Positions 6,739 through 13,841 of a stretch of DNA of 64,000 nucleotides are shown piece by piece (within the stretch, counting starts at the first letter, position 1; the number at the start of each line of letters is the position of its first letter). Under the pieces are notes generated by a model, which was not told the origin of the DNA, ran no database searches, and was given only the letters and a program-made list of their open reading frames with translations. Source of the stretch: a virus; IMG/VR virus record IMGVR_UViG_3300035158_000384, positions 31,754-95,753 of that record. One strand, 5' to 3'. Position numbers and translations under genes: made by a program.

Positions 6739-7212
6739 TCAGCCCCTATCCTGATTGAAGGTTGTAGTGGACAAGGGTAACAACTCTTTCAACCAATTGC
6801 CGAGGGCTTCATACTCCTCAATTACATCCTCCTCGAGAAACCGTTTGTCAAGCTGTCTCTGAACCTCATATTGGAAAGCACCCCCTTCACCCTCCACGAT
6901 GTTACGGTTCTCAATGACGAAAAGCTCACGGATTGGCATGAATCCAAACCCATCCGCGAAAATTTCATCGCTATCGGTGTCGTTGTACAACGAAATTTCC
7001 TGCCAATCAACCTGCCCCGTGATTTCAGCCACGAAATACATCTCACACATGTTGATCAGCACAACGTCACCCGGCTGAAGGGTGAATAACTGCCCTCGCT
7101 CGCTCTCCCAACAGGAATCAGTCTTGCCGGAACGGTAGCGACCTAGAAATTGGCCGTCTGTCCACTTTGCGGGTGCTCCGTTCCGTGTGGTGGGTTCCAC
7201 AAGCAAGTGCAT
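6739..7212 (-). CDS. Unrecognised 157-residue acidic protein
   Basis: The start is taken at the ATG at 7212 (GAGGA upstream); the longer reading to 7314 would overlap the preceding gene by about 90 nt. The N-terminal half looks like a small beta-barrel (GDVVLINMCEMYFVAEITGQ) and the C-terminal half is helical and acidic. No function can be assigned. Confidence 0.6.
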   Translation of the reverse strand: MHLLVEPTTRNGAPAKWTDGQFLGRYRSGKTDSCWESERGQLFTLQPGDVVLINMCEMYFVAEITGQVDWQEISLYNDTDSDEIFADGFGFMPIRELFVIENRNIVEGEGGAFQYEVQRQLDKRFLEEDVIEEYEALGNWLKELLPLSTTTFNQDRG

Positions 7213-7222
7213 GGCTCGGTCC

Positions 7223-7552
7223 TCAATGTATTGTTTTGGGTAGTACGGTAAAGAATTTTGCGCGTGCGGGATCGCGCTTTCGTTGCTTGGCCTGTTCAGC
7301 CTCTGCCTCTGCACGGCTCTTGAACACCTTTAGATAAGGTGTGCTGTGCTTACGCACTCCACACTCGACAAGGACATAAACCTTGCCTGTCCGAGGGTTC
7401 CTCCTGTCTTCTTCTGAAAGCCCCTGAAAGACGGGACGCTGACCTCTGCGTGCGAGTGTAATTTGGCGACCGCATGCTTTGCATACGTTGTTTGTAGCCG
7501 GTACCAAATTACCGCATCGACATCTTGTGGGTATCCCTATGTCGTTTGCCAT
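7223..7552 (-). CDS. Zinc-ribbon protein, 109 residues
   Basis: The ATG at 7552 has GGGAG upstream and lies just after a terminator hairpin; the upstream extension to 7708 runs through that hairpin and is rejected. The N-terminus has CRCG...CKACG, a four-cysteine ribbon. A basic C-terminal part follows with a helix rich in Ala, Glu, Gln and Lys (RAEAEAEQAKQRKRDPAR). This is compatible with nucleic-acid binding, which is an inference. Confidence 0.65.
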   Translation of the reverse strand: MANDIGIPTRCRCGNLVPATNNVCKACGRQITLARRGQRPVFQGLSEEDRRNPRTGKVYVLVECGVRKHSTPYLKVFKSRAEAEAEQAKQRKRDPARAKFFTVLPKTIH

Positions 7553-7571
7553 TGTGTTTTCTCCCATGAAA

Positions 7572-7624
7572 CAAAAAGCACGGGGACGGGTTTGCGGGCA
7601 ACACGGTGAGGAACCGTCCCCGTG
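7572..7624 (-). terminator. Intrinsic terminator after the 9758-7635 operon
   Basis: The 11-bp perfect arms CACGGGGACGG (7579-7589) and CCGTCCCCGTG (7614-7624) enclose a 24-nt loop. On the minus strand they are followed by TTTTTGTTT. The hairpin separates the operon driven by cassette B from the next gene at 7552, for which I see no clear promoter, so partial read-through is likely. Confidence 0.8.
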
Positions 7625-7634
7625 TATTGCAACG

Positions 7635-8180
7635 TCACCTCGTCTCGTGATCCCCCTCGTTCTTGGTTTGATCAGCGCAAGCGGGTGGATACTCCAAAGG
7701 ACTAGCACCCTTCAGTTTGATGTCGTTGACGATACGCTCACACGACGTGCGCTTGTCGCACGCTTGACACGTCGGGGAATCCGCGGCGTAATGGTTCAGC
7801 GCGTGGAATACGTAACCGCGAGGCGCAAGCGCGAGCAACTGGTCTACGAACGGTTCCATGATCTCGGTCGAAGCTTTCAGGACCGCCTTTTCTTCCCCCT
7901 CGTACTTCTCGAATACGGCCCCGCTTTTATGCGCTTCAAAAGCGATATACAGGGCATCTGGCACACCGACTTGGAGCACAAACATCCCGATTGTTCGGAC
8001 CAAGCTCAGGTAGACATCCACATAGAGATCAAGCTTTGCCACCTGCATATTGGTTTCATCCGCACGCCCTGTCTCAAGCGCGTCCAAGCGTGTCCCACAC
8101 ACCTGTTGCTTCATGTCTTCCAGATGTGTTTGAATCAGGCCGAGTAGTTTTCTGAATTGGTTTTTTTCTTCGTCGGTCAT
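7635..8180 (-). CDS. Unrecognised 181-residue protein with cysteine cluster
   Basis: The ATG (8180) shares a base with the TGA of the upstream gene (TGATG), implying translational coupling. The product is helical, with hydrophobic helices between residues 45 and 85 (LYVDVYLSLVRTIGMFVLQV) that are borderline for membrane insertion. A C-terminal CQACDKRTSCE and a final CA could bind a metal. No family recognised. Confidence 0.6.
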   Translation of the reverse strand: MTDEEKNQFRKLLGLIQTHLEDMKQQVCGTRLDALETGRADETNMQVAKLDLYVDVYLSLVRTIGMFVLQVGVPDALYIAFEAHKSGAVFEKYEGEEKAVLKASTEIMEPFVDQLLALAPRGYVFHALNHYAADSPTCQACDKRTSCERIVNDIKLKGASPLEYPPACADQTKNEGDHETR

Positions 8181-8887
8181 CACGTACCTTTCGGAAACGG
8201 TGGAGGTTCAACGAGGTGGCATGCACAAAAGGCGTAAATCGTATTCCATTGTGCTTGTGTCAACTTCTCGGCACTCTCGTAGTGAAACACCCCAAAGTGA
8301 GGCGCAAAAAGGTCTGTACTCAGGGACACACGCACCCAACCAAGGGAGTCTGCGGTGGCCTCGGGGTTTTTATCTGTTGGTCTGAGTATTCGGATCAGTT
8401 CGCTGTGTTTGCCGTATTTGCACGGGTGGTATTTGCCGTCTGGCGTAATATAGCCGCTTCCCGTCGCAAAAGGGTTGTCGTCCTCGTCCTCGTCGGGGAG
8501 AGGGGTGTACTCGTCGGGTTCTTCGGGTTGAATTTTGGTATGCACAGTAGCGGCCCCATACTGTTCCAACAGCGGGCACGTTTTGACGTCGCCCAAGCTC
8601 TCACGCGGGTTGTTCTCGAGGTACAAGTTTGCGGCGGCGAAGATGTCTGCCAGCGCAGGGTAGTCCGCGGGGGGTGTCCAGTCGTCATCGACCACGTCCC
8701 ACGCACCCTCGCCGTCATCAGCGTACTTTTTCCGCCCGTAAATGACCTCCAAGCACAGTTCCAGCGGCTGGGGTGGAACTGTGCAGGACAAAACATCGAG
8801 TGCGACCGCGAAACGTCCCTCGCGCCAAAGGTCTCTGGCGCACGTCGTCACACTTTCTCCTTTAATGCTCATGGTTATGGTGTCCAT
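8180..8887 (-). CDS. Unrecognised 235-residue acidic protein
   Basis: The ATG at 8887 is preceded by a run of ten G (8899-8890) that serves as the Shine-Dalgarno; the reading extended to 8974 lies inside the upstream gene. The protein is acidic in the middle (PDEDEDDNPF), with an aromatic-rich C-terminal part (FGVFHYESAEKLT). No motif of known function. It is third in the operon from cassette B. Confidence 0.6.
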   Translation of the reverse strand: MDTITMSIKGESVTTCARDLWREGRFAVALDVLSCTVPPQPLELCLEVIYGRKKYADDGEGAWDVVDDDWTPPADYPALADIFAAANLYLENNPRESLGDVKTCPLLEQYGAATVHTKIQPEEPDEYTPLPDEDEDDNPFATGSGYITPDGKYHPCKYGKHSELIRILRPTDKNPEATADSLGWVRVSLSTDLFAPHFGVFHYESAEKLTQAQWNTIYAFCACHLVEPPPFPKGT

Positions 8888-8898
8888 TACCCCCCCCC

Positions 8899-9243
8899 CT
8901 AGTAGTGGATGATCTCGGTCTGCATGAGAGCCTGCGCAAGGTCTCTCAGCTTGTCCGTGACCTCGACGATGCAACGCACCCGGTCGGCGTCGTCATCGAG
9001 CTTGACGTCCACCGTGATGGTGTCCATGTCCGTGCGTCCCATCTTTGCCATCGAAACCACAGCGGCTTCGGCCTCGGGGTCGTGTAGCGCATCAATGAGG
9101 ACGCCCACGCACGATTTGCACATGGTGGGCGCTTTGAAGATTGGACGGTACTTCAGAGGGCGCTCACAGACCTCACACTCTGATTTGTGAAGGCGGACGA
9201 CCTCGCACCCCAAGTGGGTGATGTTGTTTTCGTCTCTGTACAT
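8899..9243 (-). CDS. Zinc-ribbon protein, 114 residues
   Basis: The ATG at 9243 has the leader CGGAGAAGGGAG, shared with three neighbouring genes. An N-terminal ribbon (CEVC...CKSC) is followed by an acidic alpha/beta segment (TITVDVKLDDDADRVRC). It might be a regulatory or adaptor protein; no direct evidence. Confidence 0.65.
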   Translation of the reverse strand: MYRDENNITHLGCEVVRLHKSECEVCERPLKYRPIFKAPTMCKSCVGVLIDALHDPEAEAAVVSMAKMGRTDMDTITVDVKLDDDADRVRCIVEVTDKLRDLAQALMQTEIIHY

Positions 9244-9281
9244 TGTAGTTCTCCCTTCTCCGATTGAAAAAAAAGACTGGG

Positions 9282-9758
9282 TTACTGTTTGGGCCAGCCG
9301 GGTTCCCACGTTATCGCGTCTTCGCCCCATGTGCGAGCCACAAGCGCCGAAGCCTGCGCCGCATCCTCAACGAGGATGTTGCCGTCGTCCGTGAGCCAAA
9401 CGATGTCAGAACTGCTCGCGACACTCGCAGGGATTGCCGAAATGTCGAGAGCAACGCTCTCGCGTTCGGGAACGTAGTAGAGCACGAGCACTTCGCCCGT
9501 GGTACCCATCTTCTGACCGAACGCGCGGACGATCTGAAGGTCGGTGAGGTCCATCTGCACAGCGAGGCGGTACACCGTCGCCCGTGTGGTGTCGTCGTCC
9601 GTGAAGTGGTTGGCGATCTTGGTGATTTCGTTTACCCGGCTGTCGGGCTGGGTCTCCGCTTCTGCTCCGCATTTCGGGCAGGTGAGCCGGTCACACTTGT
9701 TGTGTATGTAGTGTGATTCACACTCACAATCCCAAAACCCATCGTGTGTTGTTGGCAT
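9282..9758 (-). CDS. Zinc-ribbon protein, 158 residues
   Basis: First gene from cassette B: the predicted transcription start near 9817 leaves a leader of about 60 nt. The ATG at 9758 follows CGGAGAAGGGAG. The N-terminal CxC...H...CPKCGAE suggests zinc binding. The middle (TRATVYRLAVQMDLTDLQIV) is a helix-turn-helix-like stretch, and the C-terminal half is acidic. No family name can be given. Confidence 0.65.
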   Translation of the reverse strand: MPTTHDGFWDCECESHYIHNKCDRLTCPKCGAEAETQPDSRVNEITKIANHFTDDDTTRATVYRLAVQMDLTDLQIVRAFGQKMGTTGEVLVLYYVPERESVALDISAIPASVASSSDIVWLTDDGNILVEDAAQASALVARTWGEDAITWEPGWPKQ

Positions 9759-9823
9759 CTTGTCTCCCTTCTCCGATTTTGGCCCCTGTTTCCGGTCGAA
9801 GCCTTCCACCGTGTTCTATTTCA

Positions 9824-9852
9824 AGTATACCACACGCTTGACACAATGTCAA
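9824..9852 (-). promoter_or_regulatory. Sigma70-type promoter with palindromic operator (cassette B)
   Basis: Minus strand: TTGACA (9852-9847), 17-nt spacer, TATACT (9829-9824) with TGG just upstream. The perfect palindrome TTGACACAATGTCAA (9838-9852) covers the -35. Sequence from the terminator through the -10 is almost identical to cassette A. It drives the operon 9758-7635. Confidence 0.88.
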
Positions 9853-9860
9853 GCCCTTTT

Positions 9861-10127
9861 TCAAAAAAATTTCCCCGGTTCCGGGGAATCCGCATCGAAA
9901 ACCGTGCGGAGGGGTGCGGGTGTGCGCACGTCCACATCGAGCGTCTCGAGCATCATCTGCGGGTGCTTATCCCACAGGGTTAAGAGCATGCGTACCGAGA
10001 CCGGGGGGAAGTAGTTGCCTTGCTCCCACTCCCGTGCGGCGTTGGAGCTGATTCCCAACGCACGGCCCAAATCGGTGTAACTCCACCGATACTCGAGCAT
10101 GAGCCTTCGTATTAGTCCATTCTCCAT
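9861..10127 (-). CDS. HTH (Cro/C1-type) DNA-binding protein, candidate regulator
   Basis: The product has 88 residues. YTDLGRALGISSNAAREWE (about 19-37) reads as helix 2-turn-recognition helix of a lambda-repressor/XRE fold, preceded by RRLMLEYRW. The ATG at 10127 has GGGAGGT upstream. It is third in the operon from cassette C. Its last codons (SPEPGKFF and stop) are written in the terminator hairpin and T-run of cassette B, so coding and termination signals overlap. It is the only clear HTH regulator in the window, so it is a candidate ligand for the dispersed palindromes; that link is inference. Confidence 0.75.
   Translation of the reverse strand: MENGLIRRLMLEYRWSYTDLGRALGISSNAAREWEQGNYFPPVSVRMLLTLWDKHPQMMLETLDVDVRTPAPLRTVFDADSPEPGKFF
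9864..9889 (-). terminator. Intrinsic terminator overlapping the 3' end of the HTH gene
   Basis: TTCCCCGG (9871-9878) and CCGGGGAA (9881-9888) form an 8-bp stem with a 2-nt loop as written; in RNA a few terminal pairs would open. On the minus strand it is followed by a run of seven T and then the -35 of cassette B. The hairpin lies inside the reading frame that stops at 9861. Confidence 0.85.
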
Positions 10128-10128
10128 T

Positions 10129-10425
10129 TTACCTCCCGCATCCGGCGCGACGCATGGCCTGCGTGGGTCCGTGGACATCGAACCACTCGCGTGCCTCTTC
10201 ACGCGCCTCTTCGAGCCGATCCTCGTCCTCGGAGCACCGCTCGCAGAGGTATGCGTAATCCTCGGAGCAGTCACATCCGCAGTACGCACAACGGGTTTCG
10301 TCCGCTTCCCGCTCCCATGCGCCTGTGGCTTTGGCGTGGCGGGTAACGTGGGCATGCGCATGGGAAATGAGTATATCGAGGACTTTCTCCTCGTAGTCTT
10401 CCCGTGCGGCGTCGTGAATATCCAT
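10129..10425 (-). CDS. Zinc-ribbon protein, 98 residues
   Basis: The ATG follows the shared leader CGGAGAAGGGAG. The N-terminal half is a His-rich helix (HAHAHVTRHAKATG). The centre carries CAYCGCDC...CERC, a four- or five-cysteine ribbon, and the C-terminal part is a charged helix (EDRLEEAREEAREW). The stop is 1 nt before the start of the HTH gene. Function unknown. Confidence 0.65.
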   Translation of the reverse strand: MDIHDAAREDYEEKVLDILISHAHAHVTRHAKATGAWEREADETRCAYCGCDCSEDYAYLCERCSEDEDRLEEAREEAREWFDVHGPTQAMRRAGCGR

Positions 10426-10494
10426 CTGTTGCTCCCTTCTCCGGTTGAAAAGTGGCGGGGGGTTTACCCCCGCCTGTCGGGTATTGCGGACGGT

Positions 10495-10935
10495 TTATTT
10501 CGTGCGACACACCGGCCCGATCCCGAGATCAATCGAGATGGGGTCGGTGAGCGGGCGGTTGCACCGCAGGCATCGTTTGGCGAGTTTCACGGAGTATTTG
10601 GCGGCGTCGAAATGCGGTGATTTGCGCCCCAAAACGAGGGTGGTGAACATGTGGGCGAGCTTCTCCCACTTGCTCCACAGCGCCCATCCGTCGCCGTGTC
10701 CGCGCCGTGACTTCCATACGGCGACGCGGTCGCCGTTGATGACGAAGCCGAAACCGGTGTAGTCGGCCTCGTTATCGGGGCCGGTGAGCAACCCGATAAC
10801 GCGGGAACCGGGCGCGAATTTGGCCTTTTCCGCCTGCGTTCGCACGCGGAAGGTCCGGTGTTCACCGGTTTCCTCGTTCCTCAGCGTGAAAAACCCGTTG
10901 AGGATTCCGGGCGTTTTTGCCGTCGTTTCTTCCAT
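10495..10935 (-). CDS. DUF6011-like protein
   Basis: The product has 146 residues. The C-terminal signature CLRCNRPLTDPISIDLGIGP followed by VC matches the small cysteine domain I know as DUF6011 (CxxCxRxL-T-P-S-GxGPxC), which is widespread in phages and mobile elements and has no established function. The N-terminal 100 residues are beta-rich. It is first from cassette C, with the leader CGGAGAAGGGGGAG before the ATG. Confidence 0.72.
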   Translation of the reverse strand: MEETTAKTPGILNGFFTLRNEETGEHRTFRVRTQAEKAKFAPGSRVIGLLTGPDNEADYTGFGFVINGDRVAVWKSRRGHGDGWALWSKWEKLAHMFTTLVLGRKSPHFDAAKYSVKLAKRCLRCNRPLTDPISIDLGIGPVCRTK

Positions 10936-10971
10936 GTGCTCCCCCTTCTCCGAAAATCAAAGCTCACCTGA

Positions 10972-11000
10972 AGCATACCACACGATTGGCCTTGTGTCAA
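10972..11000 (-). promoter_or_regulatory. Promoter with decayed operator (cassette C)
   Basis: Minus strand: TTGACA (11000-10995), 17-nt spacer, TATGCT (10977-10972) with TGG upstream. The flanks match cassettes A and B, but the second arm of the palindrome reads GGCCAA instead of TGTCAA, so a dimer should bind weakly. An A/T tract and weak hairpin (11001-11040) lie upstream. It drives 10935-9861, which includes the HTH gene. Confidence 0.8.
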
Positions 11001-11060
11001 GCGATTTTCCAAAAAAATTTTCGGGGAGCCGGGGAAACGGCATCGGAAAAGGGGTTTGTG

Positions 11061-11243
11061 TCACTTCCTGTGAGGCGCTCGCGGGAGTTTGCGTTGCACA
11101 ATCTGTGAGCCTGTGCCGGGGCACGGTTTGCCCGCGCAATAATGGTCGTAAGTACGGAAGTGTTGTGCAATACGCCCATCTGTAGTGATTTTCACCAAAC
11201 GACCACACCGGGGGCACATCTTAGGAACCATCCTCGGATACAT
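11061..11243 (-). CDS. Small zinc-finger protein, 60 residues
   Basis: The ATG at 11243 has GGGGG 7 nt upstream and overlaps the upstream gene by 23 nt in another frame. CPRCG...H-x5-HYC...C gives a plausible four-ligand zinc site of mixed Cys/His type. No known family. Confidence 0.6.
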   Translation of the reverse strand: MYPRMVPKMCPRCGRLVKITTDGRIAQHFRTYDHYCAGKPCPGTGSQIVQRKLPRAPHRK

Positions 11244-11517
11244 CTGGTATCCCCCTTTCGCCACACAGAATTTCTATGAGGAGCGCTCTGTAGTCATTCA
11301 ATTGGTCACTTAACCGGTTCAGGTATTTTGGATCGGCCCCGTGCGCGACAAGGCCGAGCATACGAAAAGCGATGTGGTCAGCGCATTGCTGTAGTACCAA
11401 GTTTTCGCCCTTCGGGTGGTCCTTTATAGACTCTTCAGCCACGTCGAGGCGTTCGCGGAAGCTCTTGAGCCATTCGTCAAACGGTTCTGGTTTGGACACT
11501 TCCTTGCGGTCTGCCAT
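11221..11517 (-). CDS. Unrecognised 98-residue helical protein
   Basis: The product is alpha-helical and charged (FDEWLKSFRERLDVAEESIK; LNRLSDQLNDYRALLIEILC). There is no recognised domain. It is the first gene downstream of the promoter at 11557-11585, at the boundary where the structural block ends. Confidence 0.6.
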   Translation of the reverse strand: MADRKEVSKPEPFDEWLKSFRERLDVAEESIKDHPKGENLVLQQCADHIAFRMLGLVAHGADPKYLNRLSDQLNDYRALLIEILCGERGIPDVSEDGS

Positions 11518-11556
11518 AATGCCCCCGTAGTTGTGGTTTGGCTTGTTTTATTTTGC

Positions 11557-11585
11557 AGTTTAACCTATGGACCGGGTTTTGTCAA
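11557..11585 (-). promoter_or_regulatory. Sigma70-type promoter at the start of the accessory block
   Basis: Minus strand: TTGACA (11585-11580), 17-nt spacer, TAAACT (11562-11557). Only one operator half-site (TGTCAA) is present. It lies immediately downstream of the terminator at 11591-11628 and drives 11517-11061. Confidence 0.7.
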
Positions 11586-11590
11586 GAAAA

Positions 11591-11628
11591 TACAACAAAA
11601 AAGTACCCCGGTGGGCTAATCCGGGGTT
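11591..11628 (-). terminator. Intrinsic terminator (second of a tandem pair)
   Basis: ACCCCGG (11605-11611) and CCGGGGT (11621-11627) form the stem. On the minus strand a T-rich run follows (ACTTTTTTGTTGTA). The loop differs at only a few bases from the twin terminator at 11725-11762. Confidence 0.85.
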
Positions 11629-11672
11629 CTGGAAAGGGCGTCGCGGTGGTCGACGCCGCTTGGCAGGTTTTA
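11600..11672 (-). ncRNA. Possible short non-coding RNA between twin terminators
   Basis: The space between two near-identical terminators holds no gene. It contains a perfect 7-bp hairpin (11657-11651 with 11643-11637, GGCGTCG / CGACGCC). Upstream is a possible promoter, TTGACG (11706-11701), with AGTAAT at 18-nt spacing preceded by TG. A transcript would be about 70-80 nt ending at 11600. This may equally be only a read-through region. Confidence 0.35.
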
Positions 11673-11724
11673 TGGAATTACTACACACTTGCGCCTTACA
11701 CGTCAAGCGTAATTCGGATTTTTC

Positions 11725-11762
11725 TTGAAAAAGAAGAACCCCGGTGGGCTGGACCGGGGTTC
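11725..11762 (-). terminator. Intrinsic terminator ending the structural block
   Basis: AACCCCGG pairs with CCGGGGTT (about 11737-11762). On the minus strand it is followed by a CTTCTTTTTC tract. It lies 25 nt past the stop of the last gene of the fibre operon (11786). Confidence 0.88.
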
Positions 11763-11785
11763 AAGGGGCTGACAGAGATGGCCCG

Positions 11786-12202
11786 CTACTCCGGGGGCTG
11801 TGGAGCGGCGGGCTCTGTCGGAAAGGATGAAGGATTTTGTTCTTCCGCTCCTTCAACGGGAGTTTCCTCTTTGGCTTCTTCCGGGTAGCTGTACTCGGTC
11901 GTGGCCTTCAATCTTGTGTCGAGGCGGACCCATGCAATAGATTCCTGCCCTTGCAGGTTGGTGCGTTCAAAAAATGACCGCAACAAATCTGTCTCGCCTT
12001 CCTGAACCTCGAAAACGATCATGTCAACAGGGTCTGCGTCAAGCACAACCCGCTTGGGCTGTAACGAGCCAATCCTCTGCATCAGCGTGTAGTACGTCCG
12101 CGCTTCACGCCCTGACATACTGACACGTTCAAGGAATACCATAAGGTCTTGTCGGTCTTGCACGGTCAACAGAATTGCCGGTTTCGGCTTTGCTTCTGCC
12201 AT
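11786..12202 (-). CDS. Unrecognised 138-residue protein, last of the fibre operon
   Basis: The start is taken at the ATG at 12202 (GGAGG upstream). The first 100 residues are mixed alpha/beta (ILLTVQDRQDLMVFLERVSM), and the C-terminal 35 are a disordered Pro/Glu-rich tail (EETPVEGAEEQNPSSFPTE). Position directly after two receptor-binding proteins could indicate a fibre assembly chaperone, but no sequence motif supports that. Confidence 0.55.
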   Translation of the reverse strand: MAEAKPKPAILLTVQDRQDLMVFLERVSMSGREARTYYTLMQRIGSLQPKRVVLDADPVDMIVFEVQEGETDLLRSFFERTNLQGQESIAWVRLDTRLKATTEYSYPEEAKEETPVEGAEEQNPSSFPTEPAAPQPPE

Positions 12203-12295
12203 ACTCGCCTCCACGTTTTTTGAAAGTGTTTTACGGGTAACTCGATAACCATACTCTATCGAACTAAGAGCGTTCTGTCAAACACAAATCGCGTT

Positions 12296-13828
12296 TTAAG
12301 GTGCGAAGTATGGTAAGAGTATGCGCACGCGCAAATCTCCAGCGTAGCACTCCGCCGCAAAATCGCCTCCGGTTTCCGAACCGTCGCGCATGGCAAGGTT
12401 GTCGGTTTTGTACATCCAGTTGTCCACGTAGGACATCGCAAACATCGCGTTGTCGTTGACAAATCCAAGCTTCAAAACATCAGGGTCTACCGAGTGTACC
12501 CAAAAGCCTTTTACAATCAACGAAGCACTTCCTATGTTTTCCCCTTCCACAGCCACATTTTTTCCGAAATCGGTGAGGTAATTCCCTTTTATAAACTGCG
12601 TACCTGAACCATCGTCAATAACCGGGCGGAGGAAAATTTGGATGTGGAAATTCAGGAAGTCGTCGAGGGTGAGCGACCCGTCGAAAATGGTTTCGTCAAA
12701 AACACCCCCGTTTTCGGCCCGTATGTCAAAATTGTCTTTCGATGGTAACGGATTCTCGGGGTTGCTTTGGCTAATGCCCGACACAATGTACTGGTAGTTG
12801 GAGGAGCCACCGGCTGTTGGGCGGCTTGTAACAACCTCACCAAGCTGCCCCGCCCAGTTGCTCAGGTGGATGTTGTAGAAGTCCGGGTTGTCGTAACCCA
12901 TGAAATCGCAAGTGGCTGTACCAAAATCACCTCCACCGTTGCCTCGGTTTGATACTCCATTCCTAGCACCTGTAATGCCACCAATATCGGCTAGTCGAAA
13001 CCAGCCAGTATCCAAAGCAACCTGCATACCAGCTTGACTTAACGTCAAAAAAGGATTGGCCGCTGACGGAGACGACGCGCCATCCGCAGCATCTTTCTGA
13101 TCGTCTGTGAGATGTTTCTCATTCGACCGCACGTTTGTAATGTGGTCTTGTAGTTTGGACGAAGCTTCAAACTGTGAGGTGCCGTCGTTGTACTCCAAAA
13201 TTTGATTTGCTGTCGGGGAGAGGCTCGTCTGCACATCCTCGAGGCTCTTCAGTTCACGTTCCGGCAGGCCGGTCGTCCACTTGGCCCCGTCGTAGTAAAA
13301 GCCGTCCCCTGCGGACGGAGCAAGACTGTCAACGTCTTGCAAACTCGACAGGTCCATGTCCGGTGTACCGGCAACCCATGTACTCGTGCCTGCATCGTAA
13401 ACCAGCGCGTCACCGTCCACAACACCCGCGGTATCCACATCCGTCAATTCTGCGAGCGTAAAAGCGGTAGCAACCCATTCTGCACCGTCGTATGTGATCA
13501 CATCACCTGTGGACGGGCTTAACGGGTTTTGGACGTCTGTGAGGTCTTCCAGCGCGATTGTTACAGCCCCGCCCTTGAGCACGCCGTCGTCGTCAAGCGA
13601 CACACGAAGATAGTCATGGAGCGAAGCCAAGTTACCTGCGGCGTCATTAATGGCGTCGATTATTTCATCTTGCTTGACTCGCACAACAGTATCGCGGTAC
13701 GCAAGGTTTTTGCTTGGCCGGTTGAACGCCTCGAAAAAGACAGGGTCCGGTCCAATCAAGTAGTCAACGTCGCCGCTGTTATAATTTGTCCCGTCTGCGA
13801 GGGGCAAACCTGTTTTGGTTATGGCCAT
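12296..13828 (-). CDS. Tail fibre / receptor-binding protein
   Basis: The product has 510 residues. The first ~100 (through DAINDAAGN and SLHDYLRV) are closely similar to those of the next upstream gene and probably attach the fibre to the same site. Residues ~95-215 hold repeats of the LTDV...GD-x-L-x-YD-x-W-x-A type common in phage fibres. The C-terminal ~280 residues are unique, beta-rich and probably bind the receptor. SD: GAGGG. It is followed by 82 nt without a gene. Confidence 0.75.
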   Translation of the reverse strand: MAITKTGLPLADGTNYNSGDVDYLIGPDPVFFEAFNRPSKNLAYRDTVVRVKQDEIIDAINDAAGNLASLHDYLRVSLDDDGVLKGGAVTIALEDLTDVQNPLSPSTGDVITYDGAEWVATAFTLAELTDVDTAGVVDGDALVYDAGTSTWVAGTPDMDLSSLQDVDSLAPSAGDGFYYDGAKWTTGLPERELKSLEDVQTSLSPTANQILEYNDGTSQFEASSKLQDHITNVRSNEKHLTDDQKDAADGASSPSAANPFLTLSQAGMQVALDTGWFRLADIGGITGARNGVSNRGNGGGDFGTATCDFMGYDNPDFYNIHLSNWAGQLGEVVTSRPTAGGSSNYQYIVSGISQSNPENPLPSKDNFDIRAENGGVFDETIFDGSLTLDDFLNFHIQIFLRPVIDDGSGTQFIKGNYLTDFGKNVAVEGENIGSASLIVKGFWVHSVDPDVLKLGFVNDNAMFAMSYVDNWMYKTDNLAMRDGSETGGDFAAECYAGDLRVRILLPYFAP

Positions 13829-13841
13829 TGTAGTCCCTCAA

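Noticed and set aside
7479-8147. A 222-codon plus-strand frame
   Set aside because: It is opposite two minus-strand genes with good starts and runs through a terminator hairpin; no SD or family match.
8887-8974. Upstream extension of the gene starting at 8887
   Set aside because: It overlaps the well-supported upstream gene and its residues (Arg/His/Gly-rich) look non-coding; the G10 SD favours the ATG at 8887.
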